64,000 nt of DNA from Candidatus Endomicrobium embiratermitis (GTDB lineage: Bacteria; Elusimicrobiota; Endomicrobiia; Endomicrobiales; Endomicrobiaceae). Of this stretch, positions 51,836 through 61,044 are shown piece by piece (position 1 is the stretch's first letter; the number at the start of each line of letters is the position of its first letter). Below the pieces are notes generated by a model. That model was not told the origin of the DNA. It saw nothing but the letters and a program-made list of their open reading frames with translations, and searched no databases. The position numbers and the translations under genes are program-made. The stretch spans positions 125,415 through 189,414 of the forward strand of contig WQYI01000002.1 in NCBI GenBank assembly GCA_009781315.1, given 5' to 3'.

Positions 51836-53235
51836 TGGAAGAGATTTATCTGAAAGATTTAATTAAAATTGTGAACGGGAGATTCCTTATAGGCGATCCG
51901 AATCTCTCCGTAAAAAGCATATCCATAGATTCCAGAACCGTCAGAAAAGGCCAGTTTTTCTTTGCCATCAAAGGGAAGACTTACGACGGACATGATTTTA
52001 TAAAAGAGGCGATGGAACGCGGAGCCGACGGTATACTCTATTCAAGGAAAGACGTGGATTTTATAAAACCTTTCCCGAATTTTTCTTCCGTAGTGAAAGT
52101 CGATAATACCCTTTTAGCTCTGGGAGAATTTGCTAAGGCCTACAGGGAAAGGTTTAAAGATTTGAAAGTGGTCGGCATTACCGGTTCCAACGGAAAAACT
52201 ACGACTAAAGAGATGCTTTCGTCGATTTTAAAAACCAAAAATAAAACTGTGTCGAACAGGGGGAATTTTAACAACAGAATAGGGCTGCCTCTTTCCCTTC
52301 TTGAGCTTGACTCGGAAACAAAATTCGGCGTTTTTGAAATCGGGACTTCGGTTTACGGAGAAATAAAAATTTTGGCTGATATTTTAAAACCGGATGTAGC
52401 TGTAATTACGAACATAGGTTTCTCGCATCTTGAAACTTTCGGTTCTCCTCAGGGAGTTTTTAAAGAAAAACGCGAGTTATTGGAAAGCGTTTCGGAAGAC
52501 GGTTTCGTAGTTTTAAACAATGACGATGAAATATTAAAGAAAATTTCCCATAAGATGTATCCTAAAGTTATTACTTTTGCCCTTTACGGCGGAGCCGACA
52601 TTTATGCCAACAACGTAATTCTTTGGTCGGATAAACCCAGATTTACTCTTCATTACGGCGATTCGTCGGCTGAAATAATAATGCCCGTAAAGGGAAAATT
52701 CAATATATTAAATGCTCTTGCCGCCGCCGCAACGGCCTTTGGATTGGGATATAACATAGACGACGTGAAAAAAGGAATAGAATCGTTTACTCCTCCGGTT
52801 ATGAGAATGGAAACTTTTGTGACGCAATCCGGGGTAACTTTGATAAATGACGCGTATAACGCAAATCCGTCTTCGACGAGAGAGGCCATTCAGGGAGTAT
52901 GCGAAGCCTATATAGACAGCGAGATAAGCCTTGTTTTGGGAGATATGCTTGAACTTGGCGCGAACTCGGACGAGTATCATTTTGAACTCGGCAATTTTAT
53001 AAATACGCAGAATATAAAGTCCGTGTATCTTATAGGCGATATGACCGCTTATACTAAAGAAGCCTTGAATAAAAACGCGGTTCATCATTCTAAAGGAATG
53101 GATTCCCTTCTCAGAAATTTAGAGCAGGCTTCGCTGAATCCAAGATCCGTATTTTTATTTAAAGCTTCCCGCGGCATGAACCTGGATGAAGTCTGCAGAA
53201 AATTTTTTACAATACTTGAAAGAAGGAAAAAATAG
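51835..53235 (+). CDS. murF: UDP-MurNAc-pentapeptide synthetase MurF
   Basis: Adds D-Ala-D-Ala to the tripeptide precursor. 466 residues in three domains: the N-terminal substrate domain with SIDSRTVRKGQFFFAIKG, the ATP domain with GITGSNGKTTTKEM and NFNNRIGLPLSLL, and the C-terminal domain with NDAYNANPSSTREAI and LVLGDMLELG. The start overlaps the murE stop, and mraY starts directly at its end, so these genes are one unit. Confidence 0.96.
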   Translation: MEEIYLKDLIKIVNGRFLIGDPNLSVKSISIDSRTVRKGQFFFAIKGKTYDGHDFIKEAMERGADGILYSRKDVDFIKPFPNFSSVVKVDNTLLALGEFAKAYRERFKDLKVVGITGSNGKTTTKEMLSSILKTKNKTVSNRGNFNNRIGLPLSLLELDSETKFGVFEIGTSVYGEIKILADILKPDVAVITNIGFSHLETFGSPQGVFKEKRELLESVSEDGFVVLNNDDEILKKISHKMYPKVITFALYGGADIYANNVILWSDKPRFTLHYGDSSAEIIMPVKGKFNILNALAAAATAFGLGYNIDDVKKGIESFTPPVMRMETFVTQSGVTLINDAYNANPSSTREAIQGVCEAYIDSEISLVLGDMLELGANSDEYHFELGNFINTQNIKSVYLIGDMTAYTKEALNKNAVHHSKGMDSLLRNLEQASLNPRSVFLFKASRGMNLDEVCRKFFTILERRKK

Positions 53236-54320
53236 TGTTATATCATCTGTTTTATCCGTTGAGCGAATTATTTACGCCTTTTAATGTTTTTCAGTATATA
53301 ACATTCAGAGCCGGCGGCGCCGTGCTTACTAGCCTGCTTGTATGTTTTATATTCGGTCCATTAATAATAAAAAAACTTAAAGAATTGAAAGTCGGGCAAA
53401 CCGTAAGAACAGACGGACCTTCTACGCATCAATGCAAAACCGGCACTCCTACTATGGGCGGTTTGATTATAATGCTGTCGATACTCGTTTCCTGCCTGCT
53501 TTGGGCAAGGCTTGACAACAGATTTATAATATGGCTTTTGTGCGGCACTTTATGGCTTGGTTTTTTAGGTTTTTTGGACGATTATGTTAAACTCACCAAA
53601 AAAAATACAAAAGGACTTTCAGCTGTCAGCAAATTGTTCGGGCAGACTGTTTTTGCCGCTTCTCTTGCCGCATATTTAAGCTTTTTTCCACAAAACCACG
53701 AATTTGCCACCCTTGTAAATATTCCGTATTTGAAAGGCTTTTTTGTCAATTTGTCGTTTTTTTACATAGTGTTTGCTATAGTGGTAGTCGTGGGAAGTTC
53801 GAATGCCGTAAATTTAACGGACGGATTGGACGGGCTTGCCATAGGAAATATAGTTATTGCGGCCTTTGCCCTGGGATTATTTGCTTATTTTGCAGGACAT
53901 TTTCAAATCGCGAATTATTTAAAAATCGTTCCTGTTTCAGGCTCCGGAGAAATAACGGTTTTTCTGTTTGCCGTAGTTGGCGCCGGGCTTGGATTTTTGT
54001 GGTATAATGCGCATCCTGCGGAAATTTTTATGGGAGATACGGGAAGCTTGTTTTTAGGCGGCGTTCTCGGAATGACAGCGGTTTTTATAAAACAGGAACT
54101 GATACTTGTTCTTTTAGGAGGCGTTTTTGTCGCTGAAGCAATATCGGTTCTGCTGCAGGTTTCTTATTACAAAAAAACGAAAAAAAGAATATTTAAAATG
54201 GCTCCTCTTCATCATCATTACGAGATGCTGGGCATTTCCGAAACTAAAGTTACGATAAGATTTTGGATTGTGGGAATAATTCTCGCGATACTTTCTTTTG
54301 CCTCTCTCAAGTTGAGATAG
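53235..54320 (+). CDS. mraY: Phospho-MurNAc-pentapeptide translocase MraY
   Basis: Transfers phospho-MurNAc-pentapeptide to undecaprenyl phosphate, forming lipid I. 361 residues with ten membrane segments. TGTPTMGGLIIML, LGFLDDYVKL (Asp-Asp pair), NAVNLTDGLDGLA, FMGDTGSLFLGG and PLHHHYEMLG, with the histidine cluster, are all in place. GTG start overlapping the murF stop by one base. Confidence 0.97.
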   Translation: MLYHLFYPLSELFTPFNVFQYITFRAGGAVLTSLLVCFIFGPLIIKKLKELKVGQTVRTDGPSTHQCKTGTPTMGGLIIMLSILVSCLLWARLDNRFIIWLLCGTLWLGFLGFLDDYVKLTKKNTKGLSAVSKLFGQTVFAASLAAYLSFFPQNHEFATLVNIPYLKGFFVNLSFFYIVFAIVVVVGSSNAVNLTDGLDGLAIGNIVIAAFALGLFAYFAGHFQIANYLKIVPVSGSGEITVFLFAVVGAGLGFLWYNAHPAEIFMGDTGSLFLGGVLGMTAVFIKQELILVLLGGVFVAEAISVLLQVSYYKKTKKRIFKMAPLHHHYEMLGISETKVTIRFWIVGIILAILSFASLKLR

Positions 54321-54356
54321 CGTTTTTCTAAAAACCCTTCTAATGAGGAAATTTTA

Positions 54357-55676
54357 ATGTCGAAAAAAATAGGAGTTTTGGGTCTTGGGAAAAGCGGCGT
54401 TTCAGCGGCGAATCTTGCCATTAAATTAGGCTACGGTGTTTTTGCCAGCGACAGCAATAAAAAGAAAGAAATAGCAGGTCTTAACAAAAAAGTAAAAACC
54501 GAATTCGGCGGGCATACCGGCGAGATTTTAAATTCGGATATAATAATAAAGAGCCCGGGCATTCATTCCGATATTTCGGTTTTAAAAGAAGCAAAAAAAA
54601 GAAAAACAAAAGTCATAAGCGAACTAGAGTTTTCCCTGTCTAATTCCAAATATAAAAAAATAATAGCGATAACCGGAACAAACGGGAAAACAACGGTTAC
54701 GGATTTAACTTCAAAAATAATAAAAGCCGCTTATAAAGATTCTATTGTCGCCGGAAACATAGGTTTTCCTCTGTCGGACAAATCTTTGAAAACCACGAAA
54801 AATACGTATATAACTACGGAACTCTCAAGTTATCAGCTTGAAGACACTCCTTGTTTCAGTCCTGACATTTCGGTTCTTCTCAATATTACTCCCGATCATC
54901 TCGAGCATCACAAAACCATGTCAAAATATATAAAGGCAAAAGAAAATATTTTTATAAACCAGAAACCAAAAGATTACGCCGTAATTAATTTTGACGATAA
55001 AATCTGCAGAAAAATCGCTTCAAAGACTGCCGCAAGAATAGTGTTTTTCAGCAAGGGTAAATTGAAAAAGGGCGTTTACTACGATAACGGTTCTTTTGTC
55101 ATATCTTTAGGCAAAAAGAAAATCGCCGTAAATCCGAAAATCAATATTGTCGGCATGCATAATATTGAAAATATTCTGGCTTCCGTAGCCGCTTCTTATT
55201 GCGCGGGAGTAAAACCCGCAATAATTGAAAGAGTCATATCAAATTACAAAGGCGTCGAACACCGTATAGAATTCGTGAAAAAAATAAACGGCGCGGATTA
55301 TTACAACGATTCTAAATCTACAAATGTCGATTCAACGAGAGTCGCTTTGGAGTCTTTCGGCGGCAATATATTGCTTATAATGGGCGGTCTTGATAAAGGC
55401 GCTCCGTATCTGCCGCTGAAAAATCTTTTAAAAGAAAGGGTAAAAGGTGTTTTTTTAATAGGTTCCGCTTCGGAAAAAATTAAAAAAGAATTGGGCGGCT
55501 TCGCTGCTTTTTATAATTGCGGCGATATAAATAAAGCGCTAAATAAAGTTTATTCCGTAGCAAAAAGCGGCGATACGGTTTTGCTTTCTCCGGCTTGCGC
55601 TTCTTTTGACCAGTTCAGCAATTTTGAAGAGAGAGGCAGAGTTTTCAAAGAACTGGTAAATTCAATTACGAATTAA
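54357..55676 (+). CDS. murD: UDP-MurNAc-L-alanine:D-glutamate ligase MurD
   Basis: Adds D-Glu to UDP-MurNAc-Ala. 439 residues. LGLGKSGVSAANLA is the uracil-binding N-terminal loop, ITGTNGKTTVTDL the ATP loop, TTELSSYQLED, NITPDHLEHHKTM, HRIEFVKKINGADYYNDSKSTN and LSPACASFDQFSNFEERG complete the signature. The last codons (ITN and the stop) lie in a heptamer run, AATTACG, AATTAAA, AATTACG, so a repeat supplies the gene end. Confidence 0.96.
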   Translation: MSKKIGVLGLGKSGVSAANLAIKLGYGVFASDSNKKKEIAGLNKKVKTEFGGHTGEILNSDIIIKSPGIHSDISVLKEAKKRKTKVISELEFSLSNSKYKKIIAITGTNGKTTVTDLTSKIIKAAYKDSIVAGNIGFPLSDKSLKTTKNTYITTELSSYQLEDTPCFSPDISVLLNITPDHLEHHKTMSKYIKAKENIFINQKPKDYAVINFDDKICRKIASKTAARIVFFSKGKLKKGVYYDNGSFVISLGKKKIAVNPKINIVGMHNIENILASVAASYCAGVKPAIIERVISNYKGVEHRIEFVKKINGADYYNDSKSTNVDSTRVALESFGGNILLIMGGLDKGAPYLPLKNLLKERVKGVFLIGSASEKIKKELGGFAAFYNCGDINKALNKVYSVAKSGDTVLLSPACASFDQFSNFEERGRVFKELVNSITN

Positions 55677-55700
55677 AAATTACGAATTTTGGAGCGGCAA
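55664..55700 (+). repeat. Heptamer repeat arm at the 3' end of murD
   Basis: AATTACG, AATTAAA, AATTACG, AATTTTG in 7-base steps followed by GAGCGGCAAAACCG. The murD stop codon is inside. Confidence 0.6.
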
Positions 55701-55746
55701 AACCGCAATTGTTAAGTATTAATTTAAAATTGTTTTTAGGTATAAA

Positions 55747-56883
55747 ATGTTTGATTTTAATTCAAAAAAATACGATTATTGGCTGATGTTCTTTATATTA
55801 TCGGCAGTTCTTTTCGGCGCTTATATGGTGTTTTCTTCAAGCACCATAATGGCGGACTTGAGATGGGCTTCTCCGTATAAATTTTTTATAAAACACCTGA
55901 TTTTGTCTTCAATAGGTTTTATCGCAATGTGCGTTACGGCATTTTTAATTGATTATAAGTTATATCAAAAATATGCCAAAGTTATTTATACAGTTGCTTT
56001 TATCGCGGTTGTGGCGGTTTTAATTTTCGGAGTGTCAAAAGGCGGTGCTAAAAGGTGGTTTAATCTCGGTTATTTTACGTTTCAGCCTTCGGAAATCGCT
56101 AAAATTGCCGTTATTATTTTTGTTTCGGATTATATAGCCAGAAAAAAAGATTTTTATGAGACATGGAAAGGCGTTTTCGTACCTGTTTTGATGCTTGTCG
56201 CTATTATAACGCCGATAGCCAAAGAGCCTGATTTGGGAACTCCTGTTTTGATTTCAGCCGTATTTTTTTCATTGCTTTTTTGCGCCGGGATAAAAATGAG
56301 ATGGATTCTCGGGTTGTTCGGAGCCGGAATTGCCTTTATATCTTTGGAAATAATAAGAAAACCCTACAGGCTTTCAAGATTCAACGTTTATCTTGAATCG
56401 GTTTTCAATATTGATAAAGTTTTAGGAAGCGCAACCGCAGGCGTCGAGCAAGTGAAACAATCTTTGCAGGCATTGGGTTCAGGCGGGTTATTTGGCAGGG
56501 GATTCGGCAAAGGCGAAATAAAAATAGCTTATCTTTCCGAACCTCATACGGATTTTATATTCGCAATCATAGGAGAAGAGCTTGGATTTGTCATGTCGTC
56601 GCTCGTTTTATTTTTTTTTATATACCTTTTGCATAAAGGAATACAAATAAGCAAAAATGCTCCCGATGAATTCGCTCGTTATCTGGCGTTGGGAATAACT
56701 TTGCTGATAGTTTATCAGGCGTTTATAAATTTATCCGTAGCCGTCGGAAATCTGCCCGCGAAAGGCATGACGCTACCTTTTATATCTTCCGGCGGAACTT
56801 CTCTTATAACCAATATGGCTATGGCCGGAATATTAATAAATCTGTCGCAATACAGCGGTAAAAAGGCTAGAAATGGAAAATAA
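55747..56883 (+). CDS. ftsW: Septal SEDS glycosyltransferase FtsW
   Basis: SEDS peptidoglycan polymerase acting with FtsI at the division site. 378 residues with about ten membrane segments. GGAKRWFNLGYFTFQPSEIAK, AYLSEPHTDFIFAIIGEELG and GMTLPFISSGGTSLITNM are the family motifs. The position between murD and murG in the dcw cluster distinguishes it from RodA at 34386. It has a short gap after murD and overlaps murG by 11 bases. Confidence 0.96.
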   Translation: MFDFNSKKYDYWLMFFILSAVLFGAYMVFSSSTIMADLRWASPYKFFIKHLILSSIGFIAMCVTAFLIDYKLYQKYAKVIYTVAFIAVVAVLIFGVSKGGAKRWFNLGYFTFQPSEIAKIAVIIFVSDYIARKKDFYETWKGVFVPVLMLVAIITPIAKEPDLGTPVLISAVFFSLLFCAGIKMRWILGLFGAGIAFISLEIIRKPYRLSRFNVYLESVFNIDKVLGSATAGVEQVKQSLQALGSGGLFGRGFGKGEIKIAYLSEPHTDFIFAIIGEELGFVMSSLVLFFFIYLLHKGIQISKNAPDEFARYLALGITLLIVYQAFINLSVAVGNLPAKGMTLPFISSGGTSLITNMAMAGILINLSQYSGKKARNGK

Positions 56884-57943
56884 AAATATTATAATTGCCG
56901 CAAGCGGAACAGGCGGCCACATATATCCCGGAATATCTTTGGCGCATGAGTTTAAAGACAACGGATACCATGTGACTTTTTTTATAAGCAATAACATAGC
57001 GTCGGTAAACATAATGAAAAACAGCGGTTTTGAATACGTAACTTTTAACCTGTCCGGCATGCCCCGCGGATTTTCAATCCGCATTTTTAGTTTTGCGTTC
57101 AAATTAGTTTATTCGTTTTTCAAATCTTTTAAGTTGATTTTTAAAATCAAGCCTTTGGCTGTTATCGGTACGGGCGGATATATTTCAGTACCGACGGTCG
57201 CCGCGGCAAAAATACTCCGGATAAAAACTTTTATACACGAGCAAAACTCATTGCCCGGCGCGGCGAATAAACTATTAAGCCGTATTGCCGATAAAACGTT
57301 TATAAGTTTTAAACATTCCAAAAAGTATTTTAATAAAAATACTTTTTTTTCGGGATATCCGGTCCGGAAAGATATTTTTTCCGTTTCAAAAGAAGATGCG
57401 TTGCGCAGATTTGATTTTAAAAACGACGTTTTTACGCTGTTGGTCTTCGGAGGAAGCCTCGGAGCGTTAAAAATCAACGAAATCGCTTTTGAAGCAGTAA
57501 AAGAATTGTCTTTGAAAGAGCAACTTCAGGTCTTGCATATTACGGGCGGCAGAGGTTATAGCGATATAAAAGACAGAGTCAGATATTATTCTTGGTATAA
57601 AGTATTTGATTATATGCATGATATAAAATACGCGTACGCCGCAAGCGACGCGGTTGTATGCCGTTCCGGAGCAGGAACGGTTTTTGAATTAAAAATGTTA
57701 AATAAACCGGCGGTTTTAGTACCTTATCCTCACGCTACGGACAATCATCAGTTTTATAATGCCAAAGAAAAAGAAAACGACGGGAAAACGGAAATTTTGG
57801 AAGAAAACGATTTTACGCCGTTAAGACTTTTAAAATCGATAAAAAAACTTAAATCGGATTTAAAAAGAGGAGAAGATATTCCGACAGAACAGTTTGCCCA
57901 GGAAATAATTTTCGGAGAAATAGCAAAATGTATAAAGTCTTAA
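56873..57943 (+). CDS. murG: UDP-GlcNAc:lipid I N-acetylglucosaminyltransferase MurG
   Basis: Makes lipid II on the cytoplasmic face of the membrane. 356 residues. GTGGHIYPGISLAHEF is the first glycine-rich loop, GTGGYISVPTVAAA and HEQNSLPGAANKLLS follow, and the C-terminal domain has FGGSLGALKINE and CRSGAGTVFELK with PYPHATDNHQFYNA. Overlaps ftsW and surE. In many bacteria murC or murB follows; here surE does. Confidence 0.96.
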   Translation: MENKNIIIAASGTGGHIYPGISLAHEFKDNGYHVTFFISNNIASVNIMKNSGFEYVTFNLSGMPRGFSIRIFSFAFKLVYSFFKSFKLIFKIKPLAVIGTGGYISVPTVAAAKILRIKTFIHEQNSLPGAANKLLSRIADKTFISFKHSKKYFNKNTFFSGYPVRKDIFSVSKEDALRRFDFKNDVFTLLVFGGSLGALKINEIAFEAVKELSLKEQLQVLHITGGRGYSDIKDRVRYYSWYKVFDYMHDIKYAYAASDAVVCRSGAGTVFELKMLNKPAVLVPYPHATDNHQFYNAKEKENDGKTEILEENDFTPLRLLKSIKKLKSDLKRGEDIPTEQFAQEIIFGEIAKCIKS

Positions 57944-58656
57944 TTTCTAACGACGACGGATTAAAAGCGCCCGGACTGCGCCCTTTAATAAAAGAAATTT
58001 CAAAAATAGCTAAGGTTTATGTCGTTGTTCCAAAAAAGCAGATGTCCGGCACGGGACACAGCATAACTCTTTCAAAGTATAAAAAAGCCGTAAAAATAGC
58101 GGATGATTTTTACTCCGTTGACGGAGGCACTCCGGCGGACTGCGTGAAATACGGTTTGGTCGCTTTCGGTAAAGACAAAATAGATTTGGTTATTTCCGGA
58201 ATAAACACTTGCCCTAACATGGGGCAGGACGTAATTTATTCGGGCACGGTCGGCGCGGCAAGGGAAGGGGCTATGAAAGGAGTGGCGTCGCTTGCCGTTT
58301 CAGCGGCGGAAATGCATGCAAAGGAATACGGACATTCCGCAATCGCGACAAGAGATATAGCCGAGAAAATATTGAAAAATAAGAACAAATATAAATCAGT
58401 CTGTCTTAACATAAACATTCCAAAAAACTATAAAGGAATCAAAATCGTTCCTTTGGGTTTAAACGATTATAACGAAAATGTAGTGACGGTAGCGGATAGA
58501 AAAGGAAATTTCAGTTATAAACTGACCGGAAGATATTTTTCCGGAGGAAAAAACAAGGGAAGCGATATAGACGCCGTGGAAAAAGGATATATTTCAATTA
58601 CTCCGTTACATATAGATCAAACTGATTTTAAGCTTTTGAGAAAAGTAAAATTGTGA
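57928..58656 (+). CDS. surE: 5'-nucleotidase SurE
   Basis: Metal-dependent nucleoside 5'- and 3'-monophosphatase with activity on short polyphosphate, linked to stationary survival. 242 residues. ISNDDGLKAPGL holds the metal-binding Asp pair; SGTGHSITL, VDGGTPADCVKYG and SGINTCPNMGQDVIYSGTVGAAREG are the family motifs. It overlaps murG by 16 bases. Its stop lies at the boundary of a GTCA-type element. Confidence 0.96.
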   Translation: MYKVLISNDDGLKAPGLRPLIKEISKIAKVYVVVPKKQMSGTGHSITLSKYKKAVKIADDFYSVDGGTPADCVKYGLVAFGKDKIDLVISGINTCPNMGQDVIYSGTVGAAREGAMKGVASLAVSAAEMHAKEYGHSAIATRDIAEKILKNKNKYKSVCLNINIPKNYKGIKIVPLGLNDYNENVVTVADRKGNFSYKLTGRYFSGGKNKGSDIDAVEKGYISITPLHIDQTDFKLLRKVKL

Positions 58657-58835
58657 TGAACAGATCTTGTCACACCGACGAAAGTCTGTATTATGAAAGT
58701 TACACTAATGTAAATGAAGCTATTCACAGAGAAAAAATGCTGAAAGAATGGAAGCGTATTTGGAAGATAGAGTTAATAGAACAGAATAATCCGAATTGGG
58801 ATGACTTGATTGAGAAAGACGTTTTTATAAGTTAA
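58653..58835 (+). pseudogene. C-terminal remnant of a GIY-YIG nuclease
   Basis: The readable frame encodes 60 residues, of which the last 46 (YYESYTNVNEAIHREKMLKE, then WKRIWKIELIEQNNPNWDDL) match the C-terminal half of YhbQ-type GIY-YIG nucleases, including the Glu of the AxxREK helix. The N-terminal half with the GIY and YIG strands and the catalytic Tyr and Arg is absent; the frame instead begins with TGTCACACCGACGAAAGT, an arm of a GTCA element. This looks like an internal deletion that joined the left repeat arm to the middle of the gene. Catalytic activity is not expected. Confidence 0.75.
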
Positions 58836-58864
58836 CATGGATGCCGACTTTCGTCGGCATGACA
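58668..58864. repeat. GTCA/TGAC inverted arms flanking the GIY-YIG remnant
   Basis: Left arm 58668-58685 and right arm 58847-58864 are inverted copies matching at 16 of 18 bases. The right end keeps its hairpin ATGCCGAC-TTTC-GTCGGCAT (with one shared base) and the TGAC end; the left hairpin is cut. Confidence 0.8.
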
Positions 58865-58901
58865 ACTAATGCTGTGTAGTTTTTATCTGAGAATATTTGT
58901 T

Positions 58902-60905
58902 ATGGAAAACTTTAAATTAGTTTCAAACTTCATGCCTTCCGGCGACCAGCCTGCCGCTATAGAAGAACTTTGCCGTAATTATGAAAGTAAAATAAATTCG
59001 CAGGTTTTGCTCGGCGTTACGGGATCCGGTAAAACGTTTGTAATGGCAAACGTCATCGAGAAGCTTCAAAAACCTACTCTTATAATTTCGCCAAACAAAA
59101 TTTTGGCGGCTCAGACTTACGCGGAATTTAAATCTTTTTTTCCGCATAATGCCGTGGAATATTTCATTTCATATTATGATTATTACCAGCCCGAAGCGTA
59201 TATACCTTCAAGCGACACTTACATAGAAAAAGACGCGTCGATTAACGACCATATAGACAGGCTGCGTTTAAAGGCGACAACGTCGCTGCTTGAGCGTAAA
59301 GACGTTATAGTCGTGGCTTCGGTTTCGTGTATTTATAATCTCGGTTCTCCGAAAGATTACCAGAATATGTGCGTTGAAATTATCGCGGGACAGGAAAAAT
59401 CAAGAGAGCGTCTTTTGTCGGAGCTGGTTGCGATACATTACGAGAGAAACGAAATCGAATTTATAAGAGGCCGTTTTCGCGTCAAAGGCGATACGGTTGA
59501 AATTTTTCCGGCTTATCTTGAAACTGCAATAAGAATTGAATTTTATGGCGATACCATTGAAAGCATAAAAGAATTTAACCCTCTGACCGGTGAAGTTGCG
59601 GTTAAAAAAGATAAGTCTTACATTTACCCTGCAAAACATTTTGTCACTACCGGTCCGAAGATAGAGCGCGCTTTGCAAACCATAAAAGCCGAACTTGACG
59701 AAAGGCTTGAAGTTTTAAAATCGCAGAAAAGACTTCTTGAAGCGCAAAGGCTTGAACAAAGAACAAAATACGATATGGAAATGCTTCGCGAAACCGGTTT
59801 TTGCAACGGCGTGGAAAATTATTCAAGGCATTTGTCCGGTAATCCCGAAGGCGCAAGACCCATGACTTTAATAGATTATTTTTTGCAGGATAACGATGAT
59901 TTTTTGATGATAGCCGACGAATCTCACATATCTCTTCCTCAGATACGCGGAATGTACGAAGGCGACAGAAGCAGAAAACAGACTCTTGTTGATTTCGGTT
60001 TCAGGCTTCCTTCGGCTTTGGACAACAGACCTTTGAAATTTCCCGAATTTGAGAGTCTTATAAAAAAGTTTATGATGGTTTCCGCGACTCCCGGTGTTTA
60101 TGAACTTGAACGCAGCCATGAACATATTGTGGATTTGATAATACGTCCAACAGGGCTTGTGGATCCTGAAGTTATAATACGCCCTATTGACGGACAAATT
60201 AAAGATTTAATGAACGAAATTCAAAAAAACGTAGATAGAAAACAAAGAACTCTTGTAACTACCCTTACAAAAAAAATGTCTGAAGATTTGGCCGGTTATC
60301 TTAAAGAAAAAGGTTTCAAGGTAGAATATCTGCATTCCGAAATAGACACGCTTACAAGAATAGAAATTCTTAAAAATTTAAGGCTAGGAAAATTTGACGT
60401 TCTTGTCGGAATAAATCTATTAAGGGAAGGCTTAGATTTACCGGAAGTTTCTTTGGTTGCTGTTTTAGACGCTGATAAAGAAGGTTTTTTGCGTTCGGAA
60501 CCTACGCTTATACAGATATGCGGCAGAGCCGCAAGAAACGTTGACGGCAGAGTAATTTTTTATGCCGATACGATGACCGGCTCTATGCAGAGAGCTTTAA
60601 AAGAAATGAGCCGCCGCCGCAATAAACAGCTTGAATACAATGAGGAAAATAAAATAACTCCGAAATCAATTGTAAAAGCCGTGCATGAACTTGACGAATT
60701 TCAAAATTTGTCCAGGTCCGAGTCGGTTACGCATCTTGTTGCCGAGAGCCAAGCCGATTATAAAATCACTCCTAAAAATATAGACGGCATTATAAAAGAA
60801 ATAGAGCAGCGGATGAAAGAAGCGGCTGACAATCTGGATTTTGAATCCGCCGCGGTTTTAAGAGATAAAATGCTTGAACTTAAATCCATGAAAGGCAGAA
60901 GCTGA
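58902..60905 (+). CDS. uvrB: Excinuclease ABC subunit B UvrB
   Basis: Damage-verification helicase of nucleotide excision repair. 667 residues. Walker A GVTGSGKT (38-45), the beta-hairpin region [34 protein letters not shown] as Walker [25 protein letters not shown] and QICGRAARN, and the C-terminal UVR motif [20 protein letters not shown]. The frame is open 11 codons earlier, but ATG 58902 gives the family N-terminus ([15 protein letters not shown]). The 3' end, including the stop, lies in octamers of the next repeat. Confidence 0.97.
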   Translation: MENFKLVSNFMPSGDQPAAIEELCRNYESKINSQVLLGVTGSGKTFVMANVIEKLQKPTLIISPNKILAAQTYAEFKSFFPHNAVEYFISYYDYYQPEAYIPSSDTYIEKDASINDHIDRLRLKATTSLLERKDVIVVASVSCIYNLGSPKDYQNMCVEIIAGQEKSRERLLSELVAIHYERNEIEFIRGRFRVKGDTVEIFPAYLETAIRIEFYGDTIESIKEFNPLTGEVAVKKDKSYIYPAKHFVTTGPKIERALQTIKAELDERLEVLKSQKRLLEAQRLEQRTKYDMEMLRETGFCNGVENYSRHLSGNPEGARPMTLIDYFLQDNDDFLMIADESHISLPQIRGMYEGDRSRKQTLVDFGFRLPSALDNRPLKFPEFESLIKKFMMVSATPGVYELERSHEHIVDLIIRPTGLVDPEVIIRPIDGQIKDLMNEIQKNVDRKQRTLVTTLTKKMSEDLAGYLKEKGFKVEYLHSEIDTLTRIEILKNLRLGKFDVLVGINLLREGLDLPEVSLVAVLDADKEGFLRSEPTLIQICGRAARNVDGRVIFYADTMTGSMQRALKEMSRRRNKQLEYNEENKITPKSIVKAVHELDEFQNLSRSESVTHLVAESQADYKITPKNIDGIIKEIEQRMKEAADNLDFESAAVLRDKMLELKSMKGRS

Positions 60906-60982
60906 GAAGCTGGGAAGTTGGGTAAAAGAAAAGACAAAGTCGTTGCTCAGCTTCTCAACATCCCATCATCCCAACTTCTGGC
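60897..60982 (-). repeat. Modular palindromic repeat, octamer arms
   Basis: Units GCTGAGAA, GCTGGGAA, GTTGGGTA; core AAAGACAAAGTCGTTGCT; right arm GCTTCTCAACATCCCATCAT then CCCAACTTC. It contains the uvrB stop codon. Confidence 0.85.
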
Positions 60983-60986
60983 GTTA

Positions 60987-61015
60987 TTGTGTTTTTTTTC
61001 AAAATCTTGTATAAT
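60987..61015 (+). promoter_or_regulatory. Probable sigma-70 promoter of the HIT gene
   Basis: TTGTGT (60987-60992), a 17-base spacer and a perfect TATAAT (61010-61015), 30 bases before the start codon. Confidence 0.65.
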
Positions 61016-61044
61016 TTTCAATATCTTTTATAAAAGGTAGGGCT

